A DNA stretch of 5,355 nucleotides from CAIRNS01 sp049508565 (GTDB lineage Bacteria; Elusimicrobiota; Endomicrobiia; Endomicrobiales; CAIRNS01), in the NCBI GenBank assembly GCA_049508565.1, contig JBELAT010000144.1:1-5355 (forward strand). Direction: 5' to 3'. The notes under the pieces are model-generated. The model was given only the letters and a program-made list of their open reading frames with translations. It was not told the origin of the DNA and searched no databases. Within the stretch, counting starts at the first letter, position 1. Every line of letters starts with the position of its first letter. Positions 1 to 5,355 of this stretch are shown piece after piece. The position numbers and the translations under genes are program-made.

Positions 1-77
1 GATGAATTTAACCACAGCGATGGCACGGATTTAAGAAAAACCATACAAGATTTTAAAGTAAAGATAATTTGAAAATG

Positions 78-115
78 CTGAAATCTGCAAATACATAAAA
101 AATTGCATTTTTCAG
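78..115. repeat. Imperfect inverted repeat in the left intergenic region
   Basis: The arms 78-90 and 103-115 pair at 11 of 13 positions (outer CTGAAA with TTTCAG, inner TGCAA with TTGCA) around an A-rich 12-nt loop. No run of T follows on the plus strand and only a short TTTT follows on the minus strand, so a terminator for an unseen gene to the left is possible but not shown. It could also be a chance fold in AT-rich DNA. Confidence 0.3.
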
Positions 116-145
116 TGCTCACTATTTAGTTCTGCAGTAGATCCT

Positions 146-211
146 GATTAGTCTCATATGAGTGCCTCGAAGGCGTAGAGCGAAAACGCCACCCGCGACT
201 ATCTAACTCAT
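146..211 (+). other. Possible structured leader upstream of the small membrane protein
   Basis: This is the GC-richest part of the 274-base stretch before the first gene, which otherwise holds nothing I recognise. It contains several possible pairings: GATTAGTC (146-153) with GACTATC (197-203), 7 bp with one bulged T; ATGAGT (158-163) with ACTCAT (206-211); a GCCT-CGA-AGGC hairpin (164-174); and GGCGT (172-176) with ACGCC (186-190). The last two share bases 172-174 and so exclude each other, and the first two cross. A perfect 10-bp palindrome CTCATATGAG lies at 153-162. It matches no riboswitch or ribozyme consensus I know. It could be a cis-acting RNA, a DNA-binding site, or chance. No convincing promoter was found in 1-274. 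Confidence 0.22.
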
Positions 212-274
212 TTATTAGCTCGTTAAGAAACAGGGGTAGAAAGTGCGGGGTAACATAAAAATAAGGAGAATAAA

Positions 275-643
275 ATGTGTATTATGGCGCCTGTTTTAGC
301 AGCAGTTATTTTGGTGTTTTTAGGGTATATTGCATTGTGGACCGCGAGTCAAAATAATATTCCAGCCGGCATATCAAAATTCGGTAGAATTATGTCTATT
401 ATCCTTTTTGTCTTCGCCGGATTGGTTCTGGTTTTTCACATGGCGATGAGACCTCATTTTAGAGGACATGGCATGATGGGAAAAATGGGAGAAAGACATG
501 GATCGTTCATGCGCGGACAGATGGGGTGGCATAAAGACAACCGGGAAGAAATGACTCCCTGCTGTGATAAAGGACAGATGGACGAAAAAGCTCAGACAAA
601 CGCTTCTTCTGCGATGTCACAGGACATGAAAAATAAGAAGTAA
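275..643 (+). CDS. Small two-helix membrane protein with Met/His-rich tail, function unknown
   Basis: A 122-residue protein of a family I cannot name. The start is well supported: AAGGAG at 263-268 lies 6 nt before the ATG. Two hydrophobic helices are visible, about residues 5-24 and 38-57, joined by a short loop with Lys35 and Arg38. The remaining half is polar and, from residue 55 on, carries 11 Met, 5 His and a Cys-Cys pair (96-97), a composition typical of copper- or other soft-metal-binding tails. Metal handling is therefore a guess from composition only. Topology is unclear, because both the loop and the start of the tail (Arg59, Arg63, Lys70, Arg74, Arg80) are positively charged. No signal-peptidase site is obvious. 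The gene stands alone: a hairpin follows 31 bp after the stop and the next genes run on the other strand. Confidence 0.75.
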   Translation: MCIMAPVLAAVILVFLGYIALWTASQNNIPAGISKFGRIMSIILFVFAGLVLVFHMAMRPHFRGHGMMGKMGERHGSFMRGQMGWHKDNREEMTPCCDKGQMDEKAQTNASSAMSQDMKNKK

Positions 644-674
644 TTGATTACAGCTTGAAAATATCCGTATGTTC

Positions 675-705
675 ACATCTCCGGGGCCTAATGCCCCGGA
701 GGTGT
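675..705 (+). terminator. Strong GC-rich hairpin after the membrane-protein gene, probable terminator
   Basis: A 13-bp stem (675-687 with 693-705) holds one G-U pair at 678/702 and closes on the 5-nt loop CTAAT. Its core is CTCCGGGGC paired with GCCCCGGAG. It starts 31 bp after the stop of the membrane-protein gene, where a terminator is expected. It lacks a T-run on either side, so it may be a non-canonical terminator, an RNA 3'-end stabiliser, or one copy of a dispersed palindromic repeat. Confidence 0.45.
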
Positions 706-790
706 ACTGGATATAGGTGAGCAATGGTTTCTCGAATATTTATTGAGCAGATGCAGATACAACGTAACGCATTTTAAAATTGAGAGATGG

Positions 791-960
791 TCAGCTCGCA
801 AGTCTCTGACGACTAGTGAGATCTTTCATCTTGTCTACATCGATGTCATCAGTATTTCAAACCCGGGGCTGCTCAGGGTAATACTAACTACCCCTTCCAC
901 AAGACTTTCACTGATTAATCCTTGTATTTTTAACCTCAAAACATCAATCAGCTTGAACAT
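791..960 (-). pseudogene. Possible decayed small ORF in the gap after the DUF6515 gene
   Basis: The 304 bases between the left gene and the minus-strand operon hold only the hairpin at 675-705 and this stretch. Reading the minus strand from ATG 960, an ORF of 41 codons runs to TAG at 835 and overlaps the DUF6515 stop in another frame; it includes the plausible stretch LVEGVVSITLSSPGFE. A second frame, open 856-791, reads DDIDVDKMKDLTSRQRLAS before TGA 791-793. Joined by a frameshift near 855 the two would make a protein-like tail of about 56 residues. No ribosome-binding site is visible and I recognise no family. The opposite strand is also open here (TTG 743 to 1039), so chance is a real alternative. 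Confidence 0.2.
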
Positions 961-1793
961 GTTATGTATTGTGTCACACCGTTTACGAATACCGGTTGGT
1001 AATAAACCCCATCAAATTGGTATGCGACTCCACCATTAATGGATACCTGTACAGCTCCCGGCGGCAGATCCGGGACAGTAACTCCCAACGGAGGTGCAAC
1101 AACATCGAATCCGTTTTCACCTTGCACATAAAACGCGCCGCCCGCATAAAAATACGTTAGGTTATCCGTATCGATTTCAGTTGCGCCATCAGGCAACTGA
1201 GGGACCTCTGCGCCAGTAGGAGGGTAGACCTCCTGATAATAATTATCTCCCTGCTGGTAATAGATGCCGTCGTCGTAATAATACGGCACACCATTGACAT
1301 AGACCGGCACGTATCCCTCTCTCAGTTGAGCTAAACGTGTGCCAAATGCAAAACTATGCCAGAACTGCGGGTGGCGAACATCGACATCAACGTCGTGATG
1401 CACATAAGCATCTTGATGCTCATAGACATAAATATGAGAGTTGACGTTCTGTTGAGCATTGACATGCTCATTAGCAGTGGGTGGCTGATACGTTCTGCCA
1501 GGAGCAGCAGGTGGCTGATTTGTTCTGACTGGAGCGGATGGCTGATACGTTCTGACGGGTTGTGGGATAACCTGAGTGTCTATATGGCGTATAGTTCCAT
1601 GATTGACACGGTCTACCATGGGACGGCTTGCTTGCATGGGAACACTCCGTGGAGAAGATCTGAAACTCGATGCTGCGGGTGCAGCTCTCTGGGGTTGTTC
1701 TGGACGTTCAGCGGATATAAGCGGAGAAATTAACAGTAGTGACAATAGGCCAAACCCGATATTTCTGATGGAAGCACTGTGAGCGAATCTCAT
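948..1793 (-). CDS. DUF6515-family exported Tyr/Pro-rich repeat protein
   Basis: A 281-residue protein whose C-terminal half matches my memory of the DUF6515 family, a bacterial family of unknown function. Residues 1-28 form a signal peptide ending LISA, so the protein is exported to the periplasm or cell surface. Residues 30-110 are a low-complexity Pro/Arg/Gln linker with three RT(Y/N)QP repeats at 81, 90 and 100. A His/Asp/Val-rich patch follows (about 119-140). From about 163 the chain is a tandem repeat, YVNGVPYYYDDGIYY then PPTGAEVPQLPDGA, repeated as YFYAGGAFY then PPLGVTVPDLPPGA, and ending in a half unit (AYQFDGVYYQPV). The ATG lies 2 bp after the stop of the DUF2092 gene; its GAGG (1804-1807, 10 nt upstream) sits inside that gene, so translation is probably coupled. 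The short end CSS may reflect a small indel, since an open frame continues beyond it. I see no clear terminator downstream. Confidence 0.82.
   Translation of the reverse strand: MRFAHSASIRNIGFGLLSLLLISPLISAERPEQPQRAAPAASSFRSSPRSVPMQASRPMVDRVNHGTIRHIDTQVIPQPVRTYQPSAPVRTNQPPAAPGRTYQPPTANEHVNAQQNVNSHIYVYEHQDAYVHHDVDVDVRHPQFWHSFAFGTRLAQLREGYVPVYVNGVPYYYDDGIYYQQGDNYYQEVYPPTGAEVPQLPDGATEIDTDNLTYFYAGGAFYVQGENGFDVVAPPLGVTVPDLPPGAVQVSINGGVAYQFDGVYYQPVFVNGVTQYITCSS
1482..1554 (-). repeat. Three short in-gene repeats coding RT(Y/N)QP in the DUF6515 gene
   Basis: A 16-bp unit, written TGGCTGATACGTTCTG on the plus strand, occurs at 1482-1497, 1512-1527 (with TT for AC) and 1539-1554. The spacings of 30 and 27 bp keep the reading frame. 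They encode the repeated RT(Y/N)QP motif in the Pro-rich linker of the exported protein. In-frame tandem repeats like these can change copy number by slippage or recombination, which would alter linker length without breaking the gene. Confidence 0.7.
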
Positions 1794-1795
1794 GG

Positions 1796-2629
1796 TTATT
1801 TGACCTCGCTTTTGTGAGTCTCATTTTCATTTTTGATCTGCGAAACGCTGATTTTTGAGGATAAGGCTGGAGGCTCAAAATTAAATAGGAAGTCAGGAAG
1901 CTTTGTTTGAAAATCCCAGTTGGAAAGAATTTCTGTGTATTGCGGCATGCCTTCTTCGTCCTTGTACGTGATAACGATTTTTCTCGGTACAGGCATGGCA
2001 CCTTGTTCGATCCAAATCTGCCAGTCGTTTGTTCCCTGTGAGAAGGCAAGGTGTTCACATGCAACACCAAGAACTGTTACCGGCCCGAGGTCAATGCCGG
2101 AAGTCACCTTGCTCATCGCGTTTTGATAGGGATCGCTAACGATTAAGTCTTCCATAGGTATCGTAATGCCAAAATGTTCATTTGCTTCATCAACTGCTTT
2201 GTCGAGCGATGACGGGGCAGCGATGCTGCCATATAAATTACGGGTACGGTTGAGCAGCGTGATCTTTGAGCCGTCATAATATACTGCGCGACTATGACGT
2301 GTTGAATGAATCTCTACATGAAGATGATTAGGCCGTCGAATCTGTAATTCCACTGTCCGGCCAGATTGAACCCGTTGTCCATGGATCAGTTGAATGTCCT
2401 GCCAGACCTCGGCATTGACTGAGAAAAAAGGCGACTGTGCAAGGTAATCACTCATTCGCCGCATAAATTCGGCAGCCTGCGGGTCTATGGCTGACTTTGG
2501 TTGAACGTGGTTTTTTGCCGTTGAAGCAAGCGCTGACAGAGTCATAAGTCCTGTAATTACGCTTACTATCAAAGCCGGGCGCAGCCACTGGATTGCGGGA
2601 ATGAACATTCGGTTGATTGCTTTCATCAT
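1796..2629 (-). CDS. DUF2092-family periplasmic protein (LolA/LolB-like fold expected)
   Basis: A 277-residue protein recognisable as DUF2092. Family-like features, in order, are IDPQAAEFMRRMSDYL (48-63), the stretch around RRPNHLHVEI (98-107), YYDG (117-120), IPMEDLIVSDPY (157-168), and the block GVACEHLAF, NDWQIWIEQG, PVPRK (188-217), ending in FNFEPP. The N-terminus has a basic start and a hydrophobic helix with a likely cleavage near SALA (32-35), so the protein is periplasmic or lipid-facing. Family members are thought to resemble LolA/LolB lipoprotein carriers; the ligand is unknown, and no lipobox is seen. The Shine-Dalgarno AAGGAG (2632-2637) is only 2 nt from the first ATG and 5 nt from the second, so the true start is probably 2626 (276 residues). 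It is the first gene of a two-gene operon with the DUF6515 gene. Confidence 0.85.
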   Translation of the reverse strand: MMKAINRMFIPAIQWLRPALIVSVITGLMTLSALASTAKNHVQPKSAIDPQAAEFMRRMSDYLAQSPFFSVNAEVWQDIQLIHGQRVQSGRTVELQIRRPNHLHVEIHSTRHSRAVYYDGSKITLLNRTRNLYGSIAAPSSLDKAVDEANEHFGITIPMEDLIVSDPYQNAMSKVTSGIDLGPVTVLGVACEHLAFSQGTNDWQIWIEQGAMPVPRKIVITYKDEEGMPQYTEILSNWDFQTKLPDFLFNFEPPALSSKISVSQIKNENETHKSEVK

Positions 2630-2664
2630 TTCTCCTTGTCGAACTGTCGTGTTTATCTCACCAC

Positions 2665-2693
2665 TCTATAGCCTAAATTTTACTACTTTTGAA
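2665..2693 (-). promoter_or_regulatory. Candidate sigma-70-type promoter of the DUF2092-DUF6515 operon
   Basis: On the minus strand a -35-like TTCAAA (2688-2693) is separated by 17 bp from a -10-like TATAGA (2665-2670). Each matches four of six consensus bases. Transcription would begin near 2658, giving a leader of about 30 nt with the AAGGAG site. Position and spacing fit well, but AT-rich DNA gives such matches by chance. Confidence 0.35.
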
Positions 2694-3236
2694 GACAAAT
2701 ATCACGCTTAAAACATGAAAATGTCACCTAAAGGGTGAAAGTGGATAGTTTTAGATGAATGTACGCTTGAAAGGGATACCCAGCTTTTTTCCTTTACGTT
2801 AAAAAATGAAATATAAACTTCCCATTGTGATAATGCGGGCAAAGTCCATAATTGTTCGGAACAAATTATTGTTGAACTGTTAATGACCTTGAAGCGCATT
2901 GAAAAGATCGAACGTACTGGGCGATGACTAATAGTTTTGCATGCTTTCCTATAGTTCTGCTTGGTGGAACTAATTGCGATCATAATCTGTCTAAATAATG
3001 GTGTGTACGTAGTAGTTTTTGGCTTACTCAAAATCAATAAGTTTCGTTCTAAGCTTTAAAATCATTTAAGAGAAGGGAACTATTTAGCGTCAATCATATT
3101 CATTGGATGTATACAAACAGTAAGAAATTCATACATGAAGTCTATGGCCTTTGAGTAAATATACATCTATAGATTAAAGACTGTTCGGTTTGTTATCGTA
3201 TATATCGTGAGAAATGTTGACTGCTCACTTTATTAA
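2694..3236. other. Divergent AT-rich intergenic region without a convincing gene
   Basis: About 540 bases separate the minus-strand operon from the peptidase operon. I find no RNA gene or strong hairpin. A TTG-initiated minus-strand ORF (2708-3037, 109 codons) lacks a Shine-Dalgarno and resembles nothing I know. On the plus strand, a frame from 2817 to 2924 reads HCDNAGKVHNCSEQ and later LKRIEKIERTGR, flanked by stops; this may be chance or a worn gene remnant. An inverted repeat GTGAG-N12-CTCAC (3207-3211 and 3224-3228) lies just upstream of the candidate peptidase promoter and could be an operator. Confidence 0.4.
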
Positions 3237-3257
3237 ATGCTCAGGAACTTCTATAAT
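3229..3257 (+). promoter_or_regulatory. Candidate promoter of the peptidase operon (perfect TATAAT)
   Basis: A perfect -10 hexamer TATAAT is at 3252-3257, with a weak -35-like TTTATT at 3229-3234, spacing 17 bp. Transcription would start near 3264, about 30 nt before ATG 3294 and downstream of ATG 3237. If correct, it rules out the longer reading of the peptidase. The hexamer lies inside AT-rich DNA, so the call is tentative. Confidence 0.35.
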
Positions 3258-3293
3258 CACATTCGGGGGACAATCAAGTACCTTAACACTTGT

Positions 3294-5072
3294 ATGAACT
3301 TAAAATACATTTCTTACATTTTTATTTGTTTGGGACTCTTAACGGTTGCCTATGCCGATCCAAGTCTCGCCCCTTTTAACTCCGATTTTCTTAACTACCA
3401 ACGCACCACTCAAAATGGTACGGCTAAAAAACAAGCAATCAAAAACCATGCGCTTGGAGTAGTTCCCTCGCCGATTGATCTTTCTCATATGAAAGGTCAC
3501 AATATTGTTGAGCAGATAAAAGCACTGAAATCTCTCGCCGAACCGGTTCAAGGCCAGTCGACGTATCCTGCCGTATATGACCTTCGTACTCTCGGAAAAC
3601 TTACGCCGGTGAAGAATCAGGGTAATTACAATACCTGCTGGGCTTTCGCTACCTATGACTCGTTGGAGTCGGTGCTTTTGCCTGCCCAAACATGGAATTT
3701 TTCAGATAAAAATGTTGTCAATTTATGCGGATATGACTGTGGAGAATCTGGAGGGGGCAATTACTGGATGTCGACGGCCTACCTCACACGGTGGCTCGGT
3801 CCGGTTAACGAATCTGATGACCCTTATCCGGGCGCTCTGTGGACTACATCCCCTCAGGGATTGCCAGTTCAAAAACATGTACAGGAAGTGCTGTTTGTGC
3901 CGGATAGAAGCAGTGCGACCGATAATGATAATATCAAAGAGATGGTTACCGATTATGGCGCTGTTATGACCTCCATGTATATGGACGAGGTCGTCGCCGA
4001 CGGTTATCTCAATGCGAATACAACGTCATACTATTTTAATGGCAATGGAACAACGAGTAATCATGATGTTGCAATAGTGGGATGGGATGACAACTACGCA
4101 AATACAAACTTTACTGCGACCCCTCCGGCAAATGGTGCATTTATAGTAAAAAACAGTTGGGGATCTGCCTGGGGTGATAACGGGTATTTTTATGTCTCCT
4201 ATTTTGATTCCAACATCGGAAAAGATATGGCTGTTTTTGATGTCGCAGCGTCTACGGTAAACTATTATAAGATATACCAGTACGACCCGCTCGGAGCGAC
4301 AGCAAATCTTGGATATGGAAGCGATACCGCGTGGTTTGACAATGTATTTACTGCAGGTTTAAACGAAGAATTGAAAGCAGTTGGATTATATACCGAGACC
4401 GTGAACTCCAGTTATGTGATAAATGTGTACAGTGGTTTTAATGGTTCATCATTTCAAGGATTATTGGGAACCACCAAGGGAACAGTTTCTATCGCCGGCT
4501 ATCACTCTATACAGCTTAACCCCCTCATATCACTTCCGGCAAATCACACCTTTTGCATTGTTGTGGAACTGACGACCCCGGGTTACACTTCTCCCATTTC
4601 TGTTGAATCGCCTGTTCAAAACTATAGTAGTCAGGCAACAGCTTCTGCAGGACAAAGTTATATAAGCAAAAATGGCACTACGTGGGCAGATATTACTGTT
4701 CAATATCCCAATACCAATGTTTGTGTGAAGGCATATACGGTTGTTGCCACGGGAACCTCACCATCTTCCAGTACTGGGACAAATCCCGAACAATCGTTGC
4801 TAATGAATCTTGACTCAGCCAAGATTTTCCCTAATCCATTTAATCCGCGTAACGGACAATGTACGATAAATAATCTCACAAGCGATGCTGATATTAAAAT
4901 ATACACCATAACGGGCGAACTTGTACGTCATCTGGTATATAGCTCTTCAAGCGGTCATGCAACCTGGGACGGAAGGAATGACAACGGTACAGGCGTCGCG
5001 AGCGGAGTTTATATTGTGCTGATAAGTAATAACAGCGGAAAAAAAGTCCTGAAAATAGCAGTCCAGCGATGA
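3294..5072 (+). CDS. Secreted C1A (papain-family) cysteine peptidase with lectin-like domain and FlgD-like/T9SS-type C-terminal domain
   Basis: Predicted secreted endopeptidase, 592 residues from ATG 3294. The frame extends up to ATG 3237 (19 more residues), but 3294 gives a compact signal peptide (1-21, ending AYA) and lies below a perfect TATAAT; neither start has a good Shine-Dalgarno. Residues 22-90 look like a propeptide. The papain domain (about 91-319) has all active-site residues: Gln109 (PVKNQG), Cys115 (NTCWAF), His257 (SNHDVAIVGW) and Asn287 (VKNSWGSAWG). Residues 322-482 resemble the lectin-like domain that follows C1A domains in other bacterial and archaeal peptidases (YQYDPLG, VFTAGLNEELKAVGLYTE). 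After a Ser/Thr linker, residues 509-592 form a FlgD-like sorting-type domain: FPNPFNP (512-518), GELVR, WDGRND (558-563), GVYIV, final KIAVQR. I infer export by Sec, then a type IX-like route to the surface, with the tail possibly cleaved. A PorV-like gene follows 26 bp later. The substrate is unknown; digestion of host or environmental protein is a guess. Confidence 0.88.
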   Translation: MNLKYISYIFICLGLLTVAYADPSLAPFNSDFLNYQRTTQNGTAKKQAIKNHALGVVPSPIDLSHMKGHNIVEQIKALKSLAEPVQGQSTYPAVYDLRTLGKLTPVKNQGNYNTCWAFATYDSLESVLLPAQTWNFSDKNVVNLCGYDCGESGGGNYWMSTAYLTRWLGPVNESDDPYPGALWTTSPQGLPVQKHVQEVLFVPDRSSATDNDNIKEMVTDYGAVMTSMYMDEVVADGYLNANTTSYYFNGNGTTSNHDVAIVGWDDNYANTNFTATPPANGAFIVKNSWGSAWGDNGYFYVSYFDSNIGKDMAVFDVAASTVNYYKIYQYDPLGATANLGYGSDTAWFDNVFTAGLNEELKAVGLYTETVNSSYVINVYSGFNGSSFQGLLGTTKGTVSIAGYHSIQLNPLISLPANHTFCIVVELTTPGYTSPISVESPVQNYSSQATASAGQSYISKNGTTWADITVQYPNTNVCVKAYTVVATGTSPSSSTGTNPEQSLLMNLDSAKIFPNPFNPRNGQCTINNLTSDADIKIYTITGELVRHLVYSSSSGHATWDGRNDNGTGVASGVYIVLISNNSGKKVLKIAVQR

Positions 5073-5098
5073 TGTTGACGTTCAGTGTGGAGAAGGGC

Positions 5099-5355
5099 AT
5101 GAGAAACCGTATCATAGCACTCACGAGTCGTATAATCACGATAACGCTGTCCGTGATGATCTGCTACCAGAGCAGTTGTCTGGCAGCCTTTACCAGCAGT
5201 GATGTGGGAACAACGACCGCACAGTTTCTCACGCTGGGAGCCGGTGCGCGCGCAACCGCCATGGGCAACGCCTATACCGCCCTGTCAGATGATGCCACAG
5301 CGGTATACTGGAACCCGGCGGGACTCAGCCAAATCACTGACCCATCACTGTCCGT
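5099..5355 (+). CDS. PorV/PorQ-family outer-membrane protein (UPF0164-like), N-terminal part
   Basis: The frame is open to the window edge; 85 complete codons are seen, so the gene is cut by the window, not broken. From ATG 5099 there is a signal peptide (1-30, ending CLAA), then the N-terminal signature of PorV/PorQ-type barrels: GTTTAQFLTLGAGARATAMG, then AYTALSDDATAVYWNPAGLS. GGAG at 5089-5092, 6 nt upstream, supports this start; in-frame ATGs at 5069 and 5072 overlap the peptidase stop and would spoil the signal peptide. Family members are outer-membrane beta-barrels of the FadL-like class, usually over 300 residues. In type IX secretion PorV carries CTD-bearing cargo from the translocon to the attachment complex. 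Co-transcription with the peptidase is likely. Base composition rises sharply here: 40 of 60 bases are G/C in 5221-5280 against 25 of 60 in 4321-4380 of the peptidase. Confidence 0.85.
   Translation, partial: MRNRIIALTSRIITITLSVMICYQSSCLAAFTSSDVGTTTAQFLTLGAGARATAMGNAYTALSDDATAVYWNPAGLSQITDPSLS

Noticed and set aside
142..190. Hammerhead-ribozyme-like core (CTGATTA followed later by CGAAA)
   Set aside because: The conserved CUGAUGA is not matched, and the stems needed around a cleavage site are not present.
201..207. Integron attC-like core ATCTAAC
   Set aside because: It fits RYYYAAC, but no GTTRRRY partner lies at a suitable distance and there is no integrase or cassette structure.
876..893. 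Small hairpin GGGTA/TACCC downstream of the DUF6515 gene as a terminator
   Set aside because: Only 5 bp of stem, an 8-nt loop and no T-run on the minus strand.
743..1039. Plus-strand ORF of 98 codons
   Set aside because: It starts with TTG, has no Shine-Dalgarno, and its end runs antisense to the well-supported DUF6515 gene.
1356..1733. Plus-strand ORF opposite the DUF6515 gene
   Set aside because: It is a shadow: the repetitive sequence keeps the antisense frame open, and the minus-strand protein has a signal peptide and family repeats.
2708..3037. Minus-strand ORF of 109 codons in the divergent intergenic region
   Set aside because: TTG start, no ribosome-binding site, no recognisable motif, and AT-rich codon content like non-coding DNA.
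3217..3222. TTGACT as the -35 of the peptidase promoter
   Set aside because: It matches five of six consensus bases but is 29 bp from the perfect TATAAT, and no suitable -10 lies 16-18 bp downstream.

Overview
The window (5355 bp, moderately AT-rich) looks like chromosomal DNA of a Gram-negative bacterium outside the well-known model groups. The best clues are at the right end. There is a secreted cysteine peptidase ending in a FlgD-like/type IX-secretion-style C-terminal domain (FPNPFNP motif, WDGRND, GVYIV), followed at once by the start of a PorV/PorQ-type outer-membrane protein. This pairing is common in Elusimicrobiota and other FCB-like or candidate phyla. Elusimicrobiota is my favoured guess, by inference only; the sequence holds no marker gene that settles it.

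Layout. 1-274: no gene; a possibly structured leader (146-211) and an imperfect inverted repeat (78-115). 275-643 (+): small two-helix membrane protein with a Met/His-rich tail and a strong Shine-Dalgarno, followed by a 13-bp hairpin (675-705). 706-947: no convincing intact gene; a possible decayed ORF lies on the minus strand (791-960). 948-1793 (-) and 1796-2629 (-): a tight two-gene operon, read right to left, of a DUF2092-family periplasmic protein and then a DUF6515-family exported Tyr-rich repeat protein. 2630-3236: AT-rich divergent intergenic region with a candidate promoter for the minus operon; a candidate promoter for the plus operon lies just beyond it. 3294-5072 (+): C1A papain-family peptidase with a lectin-like domain and a C-terminal sorting-type domain. 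5099-5355 (+): PorV/PorQ-like protein, cut by the window edge.

How the genes fit together. All five proteins appear membrane-bound or exported: four have N-terminal signal sequences and the fifth has two membrane helices. This is a cell-envelope cluster made of at least three transcription units. The peptidase and the PorV-like gene are 26 bp apart and probably co-transcribed; in type IX secretion PorV acts as the outer-membrane shuttle for CTD-bearing cargo, so a cargo/shuttle pairing is a reasonable hypothesis. The DUF2092/DUF6515 pair probably works in the periplasm or outer envelope; the biochemical role of both families is unknown to me. I see no transposase, CRISPR array, tRNA or rRNA. 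Nothing amounts to a clearly new system; the cysteine peptidase/PorV pair is the most interesting unit.
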